Source of the DNA: Vineibacter terrae
Lineage (GTDB): Bacteria > Pseudomonadota > Alphaproteobacteria > Reyranellales > Reyranellaceae
Length of the DNA stretch: 63,770 nt
Direction: 5' to 3'
NCBI RefSeq assembly: GCF_008039615.1
Contig: NZ_VDUZ01000049.1
Coordinates: 1-63,770 of the forward strand
The notes beneath the pieces were generated by a model that ran no database searches, was not told the DNA's origin, and worked only from the letters and a program-made list of their open reading frames with translations. Shown piece after piece: positions 28,786-38,301 of this stretch. Both the position numbers and the translations under genes were made by a program. Positions within the stretch are counted from its first letter, which is position 1; the number at the start of each line of letters is the position of its first letter.

Positions 28786-30186
28786 ATGACCCAGGAACTC
28801 GCGTCCTACGGCTACCTCGTCGCGGCGATCCTCTTCATCATGTCGCTGCGCGGGCTGTCCTCGCCCGAGTCGGCCCGTGCCGGCAACCTCTACGGCGTGA
28901 TCGGCATGGTGATCGCCATCGCGGTCACCGTGTCCATGCCCGGCGTGCTGAGCTGGTGGCTGATCCTGGCCGGCCTGGTGATCGGCGGCGCCATCGGCAC
29001 GTTCATCTCGCTGCGCATCCGGATGACGGCTCTGCCGCAGCTTGTCGCCGCGTTCCATTCGCTGGTCGGCCTCGCCGCCGTGTTCGTGGCCAGCGCCGCC
29101 TACCTGGCGCCGGAGGCGTTCGGCATCGGCACCGCCGGCAACATCGCCACTGGCAGCCTGATCGAGATGGGCCTGGGCACGGCGATCGGCGCCATCACCT
29201 TCACCGGCTCTGTGATCGCCTTCGCCAAGCTGCAGGCGATCATGTCGGGCGCGCCGCTGGTGTTCCGAGGCCAGCATGCGCTGAACGCGGCCCTGGGCAT
29301 CGCGCTGGTCGGCTTGCTGGTGTGGTTCGCGATCAAGGGCGCGCCGATCGCCTTCATCCTGCTGATCGTGCTGTCGCTGGCGCTGGGCTTCCTGCTGATC
29401 CTGCCGATCGGCGGCGCCGACATGCCGGTCGTGGTCTCGATGCTGAACTCGTACTCCGGCTGGGCGGCCGCGGGCATCGGCTTCACGCTGGCCAACACGG
29501 CGCTGATCGTCACCGGCGCGCTGGTGGGCAGCTCGGGCGCGATCCTGAGCTACATCATGTGCAAGGGCATGAACCGCTCGATCTTCAACGTGATCCTGGG
29601 CGGCTTCGGCACCGACGGCGGCACGGCGGTCTCGGCCGCCAAGAGCGACAAGCCGGTCAAGGCCGGCTCGGCCGAGGACGCGGCGTTCCTGATGAAGAAC
29701 GGCGGCAGCGTCATCATCGTGCCGGGCTATGGCATGGCGGTGGCGCAGGCGCAGCACGCGCTGCGCGAGATGGCCGACCTGCTGAAGAAGGCCGGCGTGC
29801 AGGTGCGCTACGCCATCCATCCGGTGGCCGGCCGCATGCCTGGCCACATGAACGTGCTGCTGGCCGAGGCCAACGTGCCCTACGACGAGGTCTTCGAGCT
29901 CGACGAGATCAACCGCGACTTCGCCGCCACGGACGTCGCCTTCGTGATCGGCGCCAACGACGTCACCAACCCGGCGGCCAAGACCGATCCCCAGAGCGCG
30001 ATCTACGGCATGCCGATCCTCGAGGTCGACAAGGCGAAGACCGTTCTGTTCGTGAAGCGCGGCATGTCGTCGGGCTATGCCGGCGTCGACAACGAGCTGT
30101 TCTTCCGCGACAACACCATGATGCTGTTCGCCGATGCCAAGAAGATGACCGAGGACATCGTCAAGGCGCTCGAGCACAGCCACTGA
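28786..30186 (+). CDS. pntB: NAD(P) transhydrogenase subunit beta
   Basis: PntB combines the main proton-channel membrane domain with the NADP(H)-binding domain III. The 466-residue product starts with membrane helices (YLVAAILFIMSLRGLSSPES), contains the characteristic MPVVVSMLNSYSGWAAAGIG segment (key part VVSMLNSYSGWAA) and ends in the NADP-binding domain with VPGYGMAVAQAQHA, HPVAGRMPGHMNVLLAEA and GANDVTNPAA. It closes the pnt operon and is followed by a hairpin at 30191-30219. Confidence 0.96.
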   Translation: MTQELASYGYLVAAILFIMSLRGLSSPESARAGNLYGVIGMVIAIAVTVSMPGVLSWWLILAGLVIGGAIGTFISLRIRMTALPQLVAAFHSLVGLAAVFVASAAYLAPEAFGIGTAGNIATGSLIEMGLGTAIGAITFTGSVIAFAKLQAIMSGAPLVFRGQHALNAALGIALVGLLVWFAIKGAPIAFILLIVLSLALGFLLILPIGGADMPVVVSMLNSYSGWAAAGIGFTLANTALIVTGALVGSSGAILSYIMCKGMNRSIFNVILGGFGTDGGTAVSAAKSDKPVKAGSAEDAAFLMKNGGSVIIVPGYGMAVAQAQHALREMADLLKKAGVQVRYAIHPVAGRMPGHMNVLLAEANVPYDEVFELDEINRDFAATDVAFVIGANDVTNPAAKTDPQSAIYGMPILEVDKAKTVLFVKRGMSSGYAGVDNELFFRDNTMMLFADAKKMTEDIVKALEHSH

Positions 30187-30190
30187 TCTA

Positions 30191-30219
30191 TTCCTCCCCC
30201 AGCGAAGCTGGGGGAGGAA
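30191..30219. terminator. Hairpin between convergent pntB and Bug genes
   Basis: TTCCTCCCCCAGC and GCTGGGGGAGGAA form a perfect 13-bp stem around GAA. It lies in the 41-bp gap between two convergent genes, a good position for a bidirectional terminator, although no clear uridine run follows on either strand. Confidence 0.6.
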
Positions 30220-30227
30220 TATAGGGC

Positions 30228-31220
30228 CTAGCCCTTCGCCAGCCCGGCCTTGACCAGGATCGGCTTGATGTCGTGGAAATACTTCTCCGCGAAGGCACGG
30301 TAGTCGGCCGGGCTCTTGTACCAGGAGCTCTGGATGAACTGGGCCAGCAGCTTGTCGTGCTCCGGATCGGCCATGGCGGCCTTGAAGGCATCGTGCACGG
30401 CGCTCACCACGTTCTGCGGCAGATCCTTGGGACCCACGAGGCCGTAGGGGCTCTGGCCCACGGCCTTGATGCCGCGCTCGGTGAGCGTCGGCGCGTCCGG
30501 GAACTTGGGGAAGCGCTCTTCCGTCGCCATGGCCAGGATGCGGACCTGCTTGGCTTCGACGAACGGCGCCCATTGGGCCGCGTCGGCGATGAAGTCGATA
30601 TGCCCGCCCATCAGCGCCTGCATCCATTCGGCGCCGCCCTTGTAGGGCACGGACGTGAACCTCGAGCCGGTGGCCTGCTCGACCTCGATCATCAGGAGCT
30701 GCCCGGTGCCGCCGGCGCCGCTGGTGCCGTAGTTGTACTTCTCCGGCTCGCGCTTGCCGGCCGTGATCAGGTCCTCGATCGACTGCCAGGGCGAGTCGGT
30801 GCGCACGACGATGCCCATGGTGTAGGCCGACAGGCCGATGATGTAGCTGAAGTCGCGCAGCGGATTCCAGCTGACGTCCTGGTAGTGGGGGTAGCGCAGG
30901 CTGTTGATGCTCATGCAGGCCAGCGTATGGCCGTCCGGCTTGGCGTGCTGCATCTGCGCCGCCGCCAGCGTCCCCCCGGCCCCGACCTTGGGCTCGATCA
31001 GCACCGGCTGACCCAGCGTCTTGGCGGCACGTTCGGCCAGGAAGCGCATATGGACGTCGGTGACGCCGCCGGGCGCGAACGGGTTGTAGATGCTGATCGG
31101 CCGGCTCGGCCGCCACGGCGCCTGGGCGCGGGCGATCGACGGCGCGGCCGCGACGCCGGCGGCGGCGAGCGCGCTGAAGCGGCGGCGGCTGATGGCGGGG
31201 GGCTTCTCTCGATACGGCAC
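30228..31220 (-). CDS. Bug-family substrate-binding protein with Tat signal
   Basis: This second solitary Bug/TctC-type receptor is 330 residues long. It starts with a likely twin-arginine signal (ISRRRFSALAAAGVAAAPS), then RPISIYNPFAPGGVTDVHMR (key part PFAPGGVTD), KVGAGGTLAAAQ and YGTSGAGGTGQL. The GTG at 31220 is favoured over a far upstream start because GAAGGA lies 7 bases before it and the Tat signal begins 11 codons later. It may be co-transcribed with the amidohydrolase gene just upstream (93-bp gap), so its ligand could be a compound processed by that enzyme, which is inference. Confidence 0.87.
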   Translation of the reverse strand: MPYREKPPAISRRRFSALAAAGVAAAPSIARAQAPWRPSRPISIYNPFAPGGVTDVHMRFLAERAAKTLGQPVLIEPKVGAGGTLAAAQMQHAKPDGHTLACMSINSLRYPHYQDVSWNPLRDFSYIIGLSAYTMGIVVRTDSPWQSIEDLITAGKREPEKYNYGTSGAGGTGQLLMIEVEQATGSRFTSVPYKGGAEWMQALMGGHIDFIADAAQWAPFVEAKQVRILAMATEERFPKFPDAPTLTERGIKAVGQSPYGLVGPKDLPQNVVSAVHDAFKAAMADPEHDKLLAQFIQSSWYKSPADYRAFAEKYFHDIKPILVKAGLAKG

Positions 31221-31313
31221 GGGCGGTCCTTCGGTAAGGTGGCTGTCAGGGATCGCCCAGCGCCTACGCGAGTCGCGCGGCGCAATCAATCGGGCCGGAC
31301 GCGGCCATCCGCC

Positions 31314-32825
31314 TCAGTGCGCGTGGCTGGCGCCGTAGCGGTGGATATGCAGCGGCTGGCGGGCGAGGCCGGGACAGAACGCGCCGACGACCTTCTCCAG
31401 CCGGTCGCAGACCGCCTTGGCAGGCCGGGTGGCCCGCTGCAGCCGCTCGCGGACCTCGTCGACCTCGCGCGCCAGCGTCGCCAGGTCGACCGTCAGCAGC
31501 TTGCGGTTCTCGACCACCATGCGGCCGCCGACCATGACGGAATGCACGGCCGTGCCGTCCTCGGCATGGACCAGCGCGTTGACGGGATCGTTGCACGGCA
31601 TCCAGTTGGGATGCGCCAATTCGAGGAACACGATGTCGGCCTTGCAGCCCGGCGCCAGCCGGCCGATGTCGTCGCCGAAGCCCAGGGCGCGGGCGCTGCC
31701 CAGGGTGGCGGCGTGCAGCGCCTCGTCGGTCGTGATCCAGCGCTCGATGTCGGGGCCCTGGACCTTGGATGCGAAGGAGGCCAGGCGCATCGCTTCGTAC
31801 ATGTTCTGATTGTCGGCGCACGAGGCGCCGTCGGTGCCGATGCCGACATTGACCTTGCGCTCGAGCATGCCGCGCATATCGGCCAGGCCACTGCCCAGCC
31901 GCATGTTGCTGCCGGGGTTGTGCGCGACCGAGGCGCCCTTGTCGCCCAGCAGCTGCATGTCGTCATGGTCCAGCCAGACGCCGTGGGCGACGGTGAAGTC
32001 CGGGCCGACGATGCCCAGCGCGTCCAGGTGCCAGGTCAGCGAGGTGCCGTAGCGCTGATAGCCGGCAATCACCTGGACCTTCGATTCCGATACATGGGTA
32101 TGCATGCCCACGCCGTAGTCGCGGGCCAGATCGCGGCAGGCGGCCAGGAACGGATCGCTGCAATGATGCGGGATGGTCGGCGCCAGGGCCGGCCGCACCA
32201 GCGCGCGATCGTACGACCAGCCGTGCAGGATCTTCTTCATCTGCCGGATGCTGGCGCGATAGGGGGCCAGCCGGAAGGCCTCCGCTTCCCGGCGCAGCGC
32301 CGGCGGCAGCCGGTCCATCAGGCCCGGGATGGCGTCGAAGAAGCTGATATCGGCCGTCATCGGCGCCAGCACCGCCCGCAGGCCGGCGTCGCTGTAGGCA
32401 CGTGCCACGGCGTCGATGCCGTCGACCGAAGGCGTCGGGAATTCGGCCATCAGGTCGTAGGTGGCGGTGCAGCCTTTGAGCAGCATCTCGCAGGCTACCA
32501 GCAGCGCCGACAGGTACTTGTCGCGGACCGTGCGGCCGCCGCCCAGCCAGGGACCGGCGGTGAGCAGCAGCTCCAGCGTCCAGCGATCACCCAGGCCGCG
32601 TGCCAGGCCGCCATGGCTGTGCATATGGGCGTTGACCAGCCCGGCATGCAGCAGCCGGCCCTGCGCATCGATCGTCGAGGCGTCCTGCGGCGCCGCCATC
32701 TTCGGCCGGCCGATGGCGGCGATGGTGTCGCCCTTGATCAGGATATCGGCTGCGACGGCTTGTCGCTTTCCCGGATCGATCATCCGGCCGCCACGGATGA
32801 CCGTGTGTGTCGTTGCCTTGACCAT
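31314..32825 (-). CDS. Amidohydrolase (TrzN/AtzB/guanine deaminase-like)
   Basis: The 503-residue amidohydrolase-superfamily enzyme has the metal ligands in HAGLVNAHMHSHG, HTHVSES and AHGVWL, and the terminal aspartate in GIGTDGASCADNQNMYEA. This pattern fits chlorohydrolase/deaminase relatives (TrzN, AtzB, SsnA), which remove amino or chloro groups from N-heterocycles; the exact substrate is unknown. An ATG at 32825 follows GGGGAGAGCG and is preferred to a GTG four codons upstream. It may form a unit with the downstream Bug receptor. Confidence 0.85.
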   Translation of the reverse strand: MVKATTHTVIRGGRMIDPGKRQAVAADILIKGDTIAAIGRPKMAAPQDASTIDAQGRLLHAGLVNAHMHSHGGLARGLGDRWTLELLLTAGPWLGGGRTVRDKYLSALLVACEMLLKGCTATYDLMAEFPTPSVDGIDAVARAYSDAGLRAVLAPMTADISFFDAIPGLMDRLPPALRREAEAFRLAPYRASIRQMKKILHGWSYDRALVRPALAPTIPHHCSDPFLAACRDLARDYGVGMHTHVSESKVQVIAGYQRYGTSLTWHLDALGIVGPDFTVAHGVWLDHDDMQLLGDKGASVAHNPGSNMRLGSGLADMRGMLERKVNVGIGTDGASCADNQNMYEAMRLASFASKVQGPDIERWITTDEALHAATLGSARALGFGDDIGRLAPGCKADIVFLELAHPNWMPCNDPVNALVHAEDGTAVHSVMVGGRMVVENRKLLTVDLATLAREVDEVRERLQRATRPAKAVCDRLEKVVGAFCPGLARQPLHIHRYGASHAH

Positions 32826-32895
32826 CGCTCTCCCCACTCTGTGAAGAGCACGATGCCGATGCGCACGGCGGTCTGCAATGCCATGCCGAAAATCA

Positions 32896-32920
32896 AAAGC
32901 CCCCGCAATGCGGGGGCTTT
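32896..32920 (-). terminator. Rho-independent terminator of rpsU
   Basis: AAAGCCCCCGC and GCGGGGGCTTT form an 11-bp stem around AAT. Read on the minus strand, the stem is followed by a T-rich run (TTTTGATTTT), as expected for intrinsic termination of the rpsU transcript that ends at 32948. Confidence 0.9.
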
Positions 32921-32947
32921 GACAGGATCCGATCGTTGAGCGGGCTG

Positions 32948-33151
32948 CTAGTAGCCCTCGCGCTCCATACGCTTGCGCATCAGCTTGCGCACGCGGCGCA
33001 CCGCTTCGGCGCGCTCGCGCGCCCGACGCTCTGACGGCTTCTCGTAGTTGCGACGCAGCTTCATCTCACGGAAGACGCCCTCGCGCTGGAGCTTCTTCTT
33101 CAGCACGCGTAGCGCTTGGTCGACGTTGTTGTCGCGAACCAGGACCTGCAC
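32948..33151 (-). CDS. rpsU: 30S ribosomal protein bS21
   Basis: This 67-residue basic protein starts [20 protein letters not shown] and continues [21 protein letters not shown], the typical alphaproteobacterial S21 sequence with an arginine-rich helical tail. It is the small-subunit protein that aids initiation. The start codon is GTG at 33151, with GAGAGGAG upstream. An intrinsic terminator follows 28 bp after the stop. The 196-bp region 33152-33347 between it and COQ9 is non-coding and must hold divergent promoters. Confidence 0.96.
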   Translation of the reverse strand: MQVLVRDNNVDQALRVLKKKLQREGVFREMKLRRNYEKPSERRARERAEAVRRVRKLMRKRMEREGY

Positions 33152-33347
33152 TTTTTCTCACGCTCCTCTCTGGCATGGGGTTCAGTGCCGGGCTGAGGCT
33201 CGGCATTGGAGGCCGGGTGGTATCACAGCTCGCGCGGGATGGGAAGCCCGGCTCGGCCAGTCCGGCAGACACCTTTTTGCCGACGGCAGGGGCCTGCGAA
33301 ATGCCAAAATTTCCTATATCTTGAGGAGCTTAGCCAGGAGCCCGCCC

Positions 33348-33977
33348 ATGGACGATAAACCCGACGCCGGCGACAGCCTGAGGGACAGGGTCCTCGATGC
33401 TGTCCTGTTCAACGTCGCTTTCGACGGCTGGGGGCCGTCCGGCGTGCGCGCGGCTGTCCGCGACGGCGCCATCACGGCCGAGGAGGCGGCGCTGGCCTTT
33501 CCCGGCGGCGCGCTCGACATGATCGAATACCATAGCATCCGGGCCGACCGGCGCATGGTCGAGGAGCTGGAGCGGCGCAATGTCGGCGGCCTGAAGGTCC
33601 GGGACCGCATCACCCTGGCAGTGCGCGTGCGCCTGGAGCAGAACGCGGCGCACCGCGAGGGCGTGCGCCGGGCGCTGGCGATCCTGGCTCTGCCGATCAA
33701 CGCGCCGCTGGCGGCGCGGCTGCTGTACCGCACGGTCGATGCCATCTGGTATGCCGCCGGCGACCGCTCGGCCGATTTCAGCTTCTACACCAAGCGCGCC
33801 ACCCTGGCGGCGGTGTACTCGTCGACCGTGCTCTACTGGCTCAACGACCGCTCCGAGGGCATGTCGGATACATGGGCCTTCCTCGACCGGCGCATCGCCG
33901 ACGTGATGCGCTTCGAGCAGCTGAAGAGCCGGATTCGCGGCTTCGGCGACCGCTGGCGGCCCGGCTCGGCGCGCTGA
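33348..33977 (+). CDS. COQ9 family protein
   Basis: A 209-residue protein of the COQ9 family, which in eukaryotes and alphaproteobacteria supports ubiquinone biosynthesis by binding lipid and partnering COQ7. Family features are DAVLFNVAFDGWGPSGVRAA, FPGGALDMIEYHS and the C-terminal YTKRATLAAVYSSTVLYWL with SDTWAFLDRRIADVM. The ATG at 33348 follows CCAGGAGCCCGCCC. The longer frame from 33048 runs back over rpsU and is rejected. Confidence 0.92.
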   Translation: MDDKPDAGDSLRDRVLDAVLFNVAFDGWGPSGVRAAVRDGAITAEEAALAFPGGALDMIEYHSIRADRRMVEELERRNVGGLKVRDRITLAVRVRLEQNAAHREGVRRALAILALPINAPLAARLLYRTVDAIWYAAGDRSADFSFYTKRATLAAVYSSTVLYWLNDRSEGMSDTWAFLDRRIADVMRFEQLKSRIRGFGDRWRPGSAR

Positions 33978-34025
33978 CCGCCGAGGCCGCCGCATGGGCC
34001 CATGCGGCGGCCGTTGTGCCGGCGT

Positions 34026-34997
34026 TCAGCGTTTCTTGTAGCACTCCGCGCCCGAGCAGCTGGACGAGCCCGAGCTCGGTGGAGGCGGCGCCGGCGCCGG
34101 TGCCGGGGGTGGTGACGCCGCTGGCGGCGGGCTGGAGTATGACGGCTTGCTGTACGATGGTGCCGGAGATGATGGCGGCGGGCTGTAGGACGGCGCCGGG
34201 GCCAGCGCCGGCCGGCTCGAGACCGGTGGCGGCGGGGTGTACTTCTCGCGGTAGCTCGGCGCCGATGGTGCGGCTACAGGCGGTGGATCGGCTGGCCGCG
34301 CCTCGATCCGTGGGTAAGGTTTCGCCGGCGGCGGCGCTGACGGGGTTGTCACGGGCGGCGTGGGCGGCAGCACACGGCAGCGGCCGCCGCTGGGCATCTG
34401 TCCTGGCGGGCAGAGGGTCGGGCGTTCGCCACCGCCATCGCGGGCCTGATGTGCGCGCCGCCAGCGATCCCAACGATGCCGGCGCCAGTAGTAGTCGTCG
34501 TCATTCCAGATTGGGCCGCCATAGATCGTGGTCGGCGGTGGGTAGTAGTCGGACGGGACGGCTTCGCGGCCGCCGCGCTGCGCGGTGCCACCGCTGGGTC
34601 CCATGGCCAGGTTGCAGGCCTGCACCGCGCCGCCGCTCAGCGGCACGGCACGCCCGGTCGCTGTCAATGTACGGCCGCTCAGGCTTCCCGTGAAATTGGT
34701 CAGCGTCGGCTGGCCGTTGGCGCCGATGCCGCGACCGGTGAGCACGACGGTGCCGTTCGCGTCGATCGTGCCGTTGAGCACGTCGTCGCTGTTGTCAGTG
34801 GCACGGGACAGCTTGATCCTGTTGCCACTGATGGTTGCAATCGCGGGTACCGTGAAGGCGCCGGCATTGATGCTGGCAGCGCACTGCCAGACACCTTCCC
34901 AGTCGCCGTCTGACCCGATGGACTGTGCTTGAGCCCTTGGTGTAAAGGCTATCGTGCAAAGCAGAAATGAGACGGCAAGTTTCGATGAAGCGCTCAT
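34026..34997 (-). CDS. Exported protein with proline-rich C-terminal half
   Basis: The 323-residue protein has a Sec signal peptide (LAVSFLLCTIAFTPRAQAQ, cleavage about residue 25), a mature domain of about 110 residues with beta-strand-like, Gly/Thr-rich sequence (WEGVWQCAASINAG, GTVVLTGRGIGANG) and two cysteines, then a YYWRRHRWDRWRRAH segment and a CPPGQMPSGGRC pair, and finally about 110 residues of Pro/Ser/Ala-rich low-complexity sequence ending in CSGAECYKKR. I do not recognise the family; a cell-envelope role is inferred. Bases 34998-35108 before purK are AT-richer and contain nothing that I recognise. Confidence 0.72.
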   Translation of the reverse strand: MSASSKLAVSFLLCTIAFTPRAQAQSIGSDGDWEGVWQCAASINAGAFTVPAIATISGNRIKLSRATDNSDDVLNGTIDANGTVVLTGRGIGANGQPTLTNFTGSLSGRTLTATGRAVPLSGGAVQACNLAMGPSGGTAQRGGREAVPSDYYPPPTTIYGGPIWNDDDYYWRRHRWDRWRRAHQARDGGGERPTLCPPGQMPSGGRCRVLPPTPPVTTPSAPPPAKPYPRIEARPADPPPVAAPSAPSYREKYTPPPPVSSRPALAPAPSYSPPPSSPAPSYSKPSYSSPPPAASPPPAPAPAPPPPSSGSSSCSGAECYKKR

Positions 34998-35108
34998 GGA
35001 CAGTCACTCCCTACAACCATCGATTGAGATTGATTATTGTTGTGCGGAGGTTCGACTGCCTTTGCGGCGCAATCAAGGCGATTTGTACGCCTCTCGATTC
35101 GTTTCAGC

Positions 35109-36185
35109 TCACGTCACGAGCCGGTTGACGTGACCCATCTTGCGGCCAGGGCGCGCCTGGCGCTTGCCGTAGAGATGCAGCTTGGCGTCGGGGGCGCCGG
35201 CGATTCGCAGCCAGTCGGCAGCCTCGTCGCCGATCAGGTTGGTCATCACCACCTGGCGCGCCCGCAGCCCGACCGGCCCCAGCGGCAGCCCGCAGATCGC
35301 GCGCACGAGCTGCTCGAACTGGCTGGTGACGCAGCCGTCCTGTGTCCAGTGACCGGAGTTGTGTGGCCGCGGCGCCATCTCGTTGGCCAGCACGCGGCCG
35401 TCGCGGCCGATGAACAGCTCGACGCAAAGCACGCCCACGAGGCCGAACGCATCGGCGGCGCGGCGGCCGATGACCTCCGCCTGCCGCAGCAGCTTGTCGT
35501 CGAAGCCCCCAGGCACGGTCGTGGTGTGCAGGATGCCGCCGCGATGCACGTTGCGGCCGATCGGGAAGCAGCGCGCGACGCCGTCCATGCCGCGGGCGAC
35601 GATCACCGAGGCTTCCGCGATGAAGTCGACGACGCCCTCGACGATCAGCTCGCGGCCACCCAGCGCCGCCCAGACCGCTGGCAGGTCGGTGCCGGCCTCC
35701 AGCCGGGCCTGGCCCTTGCCGTCATAGCCTTCGGTCGCGGTCTTGGCGATTGCCGGCAGGCCCACATGCTTGGCGGCAGCGATCAGCTCGGCCTCGTTGC
35801 CGGCAACGGCATAGGGCGCCACCGCCACGTCGATGCCTTCGAAGAAAGCCTTCTCGCGCGCGCGATGCTGCGCCACGCGCAGCGGCTCGGTGCTTGGCCG
35901 CACCGGCGCCAGCTGCTCGAGGAAGGCCACGCAGGCCACGGGCACGTTCTCGAACTCGTAGGTCGCGACGTCGATCTTGCTGGCGAGTGCGCGCAGCGCG
36001 GCATGGTCGTCATAGGCGGCCCGGGTCCAGTCGGCCGATACCAGTGCTGCCGGCGACTCGGCTTCGGGCGCGAAGATGTGGCAGCGATATCCGAGATTGG
36101 CCGCGGCCAGCGCCGTCATGCGTCCGAGCTGGCCACCGCCCAGGATGCCGATGGTCGAACCCGGCACCAGGACGCCGCCGCTCAC
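35109..36185 (-). CDS. purK: N5-carboxyaminoimidazole ribonucleotide synthase
   Basis: PurK makes N5-CAIR from AIR, bicarbonate and ATP in purine synthesis. This 358-residue ATP-grasp protein has the start [20 protein letters not shown], the YEFENVP motif, [12 protein letters not shown] and [14 protein letters not shown]. The GTG at 36185 overlaps the purE stop by 4 bp (GTGA), implying coupling; the longer upstream frame to 36782 lies in purE and is rejected. PurE-PurK order is the standard one. Confidence 0.95.
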   Translation of the reverse strand: MSGGVLVPGSTIGILGGGQLGRMTALAAANLGYRCHIFAPEAESPAALVSADWTRAAYDDHAALRALASKIDVATYEFENVPVACVAFLEQLAPVRPSTEPLRVAQHRAREKAFFEGIDVAVAPYAVAGNEAELIAAAKHVGLPAIAKTATEGYDGKGQARLEAGTDLPAVWAALGGRELIVEGVVDFIAEASVIVARGMDGVARCFPIGRNVHRGGILHTTTVPGGFDDKLLRQAEVIGRRAADAFGLVGVLCVELFIGRDGRVLANEMAPRPHNSGHWTQDGCVTSQFEQLVRAICGLPLGPVGLRARQVVMTNLIGDEAADWLRIAGAPDAKLHLYGKRQARPGRKMGHVNRLVT

Positions 36186-36703
36186 GTTTCCTTCTCGCTC
36201 GTCGGATGGTCGGCGATCGCGTCCGTCTGTCGCGCGCGCCAGGCTTCGACCGCCGCCATGATCCTGGGATTGGACAGGCCCACGATGGCGGCCGCCAGCA
36301 GGCCGGCGTTGACGGCGCCGGCCTTGCCGATCGCCAGCGTGCCCACCGGGATGCCGCCGGGCATCTGCACGATGCTGAGCAGGCTGTCCATGCCCTTCAG
36401 CGCCGCGCTTTCGACCGGCACGCCCAGCACCGGCAGCGGCGTCATCGAGGCCGTCATGCCCGGCAGATGGGCGGCGCCGCCGGCGCCGGCGATGATCACC
36501 TTGAGCCCCCGGTCCTTGGCCGTCGACGCGTAGTCCGTCATCCGCCGCGGCGTGCGGTGGGCGGAGACGATGCGGGCCTCGAATGGCACGCCCAGCGCCT
36601 CCAGGGTGTCGGTGGCGTGCCGCATCGTGCTCCAGTCGGATTGGCTGCCCATGATGACGCCGACCAGCGGCTGCTTTTCGCTGTGGGCTTTGCGCTTCGC
36701 CAT
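36182..36703 (-). CDS. purE: N5-CAIR mutase
   Basis: The 173-residue class I PurE converts N5-CAIR to CAIR. It shows [14 protein letters not shown], the [14 protein letters not shown] motif with the catalytic histidine, [17 protein letters not shown] and [22 protein letters not shown] (key part [11 protein letters not shown]-like). The ATG at 36703 is preferred because the family N-terminus starts within 20 residues. It is co-transcribed with purK. Upstream, 36704-36897 contains the palindromic repeat described separately. Confidence 0.95.
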   Translation of the reverse strand: MAKRKAHSEKQPLVGVIMGSQSDWSTMRHATDTLEALGVPFEARIVSAHRTPRRMTDYASTAKDRGLKVIIAGAGGAAHLPGMTASMTPLPVLGVPVESAALKGMDSLLSIVQMPGGIPVGTLAIGKAGAVNAGLLAAAIVGLSNPRIMAAVEAWRARQTDAIADHPTSEKET

Positions 36704-36812
36704 GCCTCGTCCCGTGCTGCCCCGCCGCAGGGGCCGCGCCGAGGAGCGGCGAGTATATGAACGAACGTTGCCGCCGCAACAAGCGGGATGAGGGGACTCA
36801 AGCAGGGCGACC

Positions 36813-36882
36813 GCATATGGCAACACCGGTGCTGTCTCCTCGCCCCGCTGCCGCGGGGCGAGGGGTGAACGGCGCCATATGC
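36813..36882. repeat. Nested palindrome with CATATG ends
   Basis: GCATATGG (36813-36820) and CCATATGC (36875-36882) bracket the hairpin CCTCGCCCCGC-TGCC-GCGGGGCGAGG (approx. 36838-36863). The CATATGCG text is shared with tails of the repeats at 8074-8203 and 10671-10872. It lies between the 5' end of purE and the 3' end of otsA. Confidence 0.75.
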
Positions 36883-36897
36883 GATCGCTATGGGGGC

Positions 36898-38301
36898 TCA
36901 AGGCACGATGTCGATCGGCTGGTCGGCGGCGATGTTGGGGCTCTCCTGGAGGGCGTCGAGCATGCGCTGGCACCAGGTCTGGGCGGTGACCGAGCGGACG
37001 CGCTCCAGCAGCGCCGCATGGCGCGCGATCCGCTCCTCGGCCGGCATCGACAACGCCAGGTGCAGGCTTTCGGCGATCTCGTCCGGATCGAACGGGTTGA
37101 CCATCAGCGCCGCATCCAGCTCGCGGGCGGCGCCGGCGAAGCGCGACAGCACCAGCACGCCCGGATCGGCCGGATCCTGGGCCGCGACGTATTCCTTGGC
37201 GACCAGGTTCATGCCGTCGCGCAGCGGCGTCACCAGGCCGACCCGCGCGATGCGGTGGAAGCCGGCCAGCGTGCTGCGCGACAGGCTGCGCGTCATGTAG
37301 CGCAGCGGCACCCAGTCGAACTCGGCGAAGCGGCCGTTGATGTTGCCGGCGAGCTGGTCGAGCTCGCGCCGCAGCGCGCGGTACTGGTTCACGTCCTGGC
37401 GCGAGCGCGCTGCGATCTGCAGGTAGCTGACCTTCAGCCGGTGGTCGGGAAAGCGGCTCAGCAGGCGCCGGAAGCCCTCGAACCGGTGCGTCAGGCCCTT
37501 GGAATAGTCGAGCCGCTCGACACCCAGGATCAGGGCGCGGCCGACCAGGCTCTCGCGCAGGCGACGCGCCTCCTGGCTGCGCGCGGTGCGGCGTGCGTCC
37601 TGCGCAAAGCTGTCGGGATCGATGCCGATCGGGTTGGTGAGCACCGAGATGGTGCGGCCGTCGCGGAAGATGGTGCGGCCGTCGCCGATCTCGATGCCTA
37701 GGAGCTGGTGCAGGCAGTCGAGGAAGCCCAGCCGGTCGGGCTCGGTCTGGAACCCGATCACGTCATAGGCGCACATCGCCTCCAGCAGATGCTCGCCGCG
37801 CGGCAGCGCCGCGAAGACGCTGGCCGGCACGAACGGCGTATGGAGGAAGAAGCCGACGCGGTTGCGCACGCCCAGCCGCCGCAGCTCGTCGGCGAACGGC
37901 ATGAAATGATAGTCGTGCACCCATACGACGTCGTCCGGCTGCAGCAGCGGTGCCAGCGCCATCGCGAACTTGCGGTTCACCGCAAGGTAGCCTTCGAGAT
38001 ACTCGCGCCGGAACTCCATCAGGCCGATGCGGAAATGGAACAGCGGCCACAGCGATCCGTTGGAGAAGCCGACATAGAAGCGGTTGTACTCCTCGGTGGT
38101 GAGATCGACGGTGGCATAGGTAACCGTCCCCGCAGTGGTCACCTGTGCCTCCGCCGCCGCGGAGCCGCCGGTTTCGCCGCTCCAGCCGAACCACAGCGTG
38201 CTGCCGCGCAGCGCCTCGCTGAGGCCTACCGCCAATCCGCCGGCATCGGGCACGCGGCCCGAGGCCGGTACCCGGTTTGAGACGATTACGAGGCGCCCCA
38301 T
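36898..38301 (-). CDS. otsA: Trehalose-6-phosphate synthase
   Basis: OtsA (GT20) joins UDP-glucose and glucose 6-phosphate. The 467-residue product begins [11 protein letters not shown], as the family does, and contains NGSLWPLFH, the [17 protein letters not shown] segment (key part [10 protein letters not shown]), [11 protein letters not shown] and [15 protein letters not shown]. The ATG at 38301 overlaps the 3' end of the GH15 gene by 16 bp. It is the last gene of an otsB-GH15-otsA unit on the minus strand, a stress/osmoprotectant module. Confidence 0.95.
   Translation of the reverse strand: MGRLVIVSNRVPASGRVPDAGGLAVGLSEALRGSTLWFGWSGETGGSAAAEAQVTTAGTVTYATVDLTTEEYNRFYVGFSNGSLWPLFHFRIGLMEFRREYLEGYLAVNRKFAMALAPLLQPDDVVWVHDYHFMPFADELRRLGVRNRVGFFLHTPFVPASVFAALPRGEHLLEAMCAYDVIGFQTEPDRLGFLDCLHQLLGIEIGDGRTIFRDGRTISVLTNPIGIDPDSFAQDARRTARSQEARRLRESLVGRALILGVERLDYSKGLTHRFEGFRRLLSRFPDHRLKVSYLQIAARSRQDVNQYRALRRELDQLAGNINGRFAEFDWVPLRYMTRSLSRSTLAGFHRIARVGLVTPLRDGMNLVAKEYVAAQDPADPGVLVLSRFAGAARELDAALMVNPFDPDEIAESLHLALSMPAEERIARHAALLERVRSVTAQTWCQRMLDALQESPNIAADQPIDIVP

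Noticed and set aside
28738-32939. Long open frames opposite pntB, the Bug gene and the amidohydrolase
   Set aside because: Antisense shadows of clearly recognised genes; composition is His/Arg/Gly-rich without domains.
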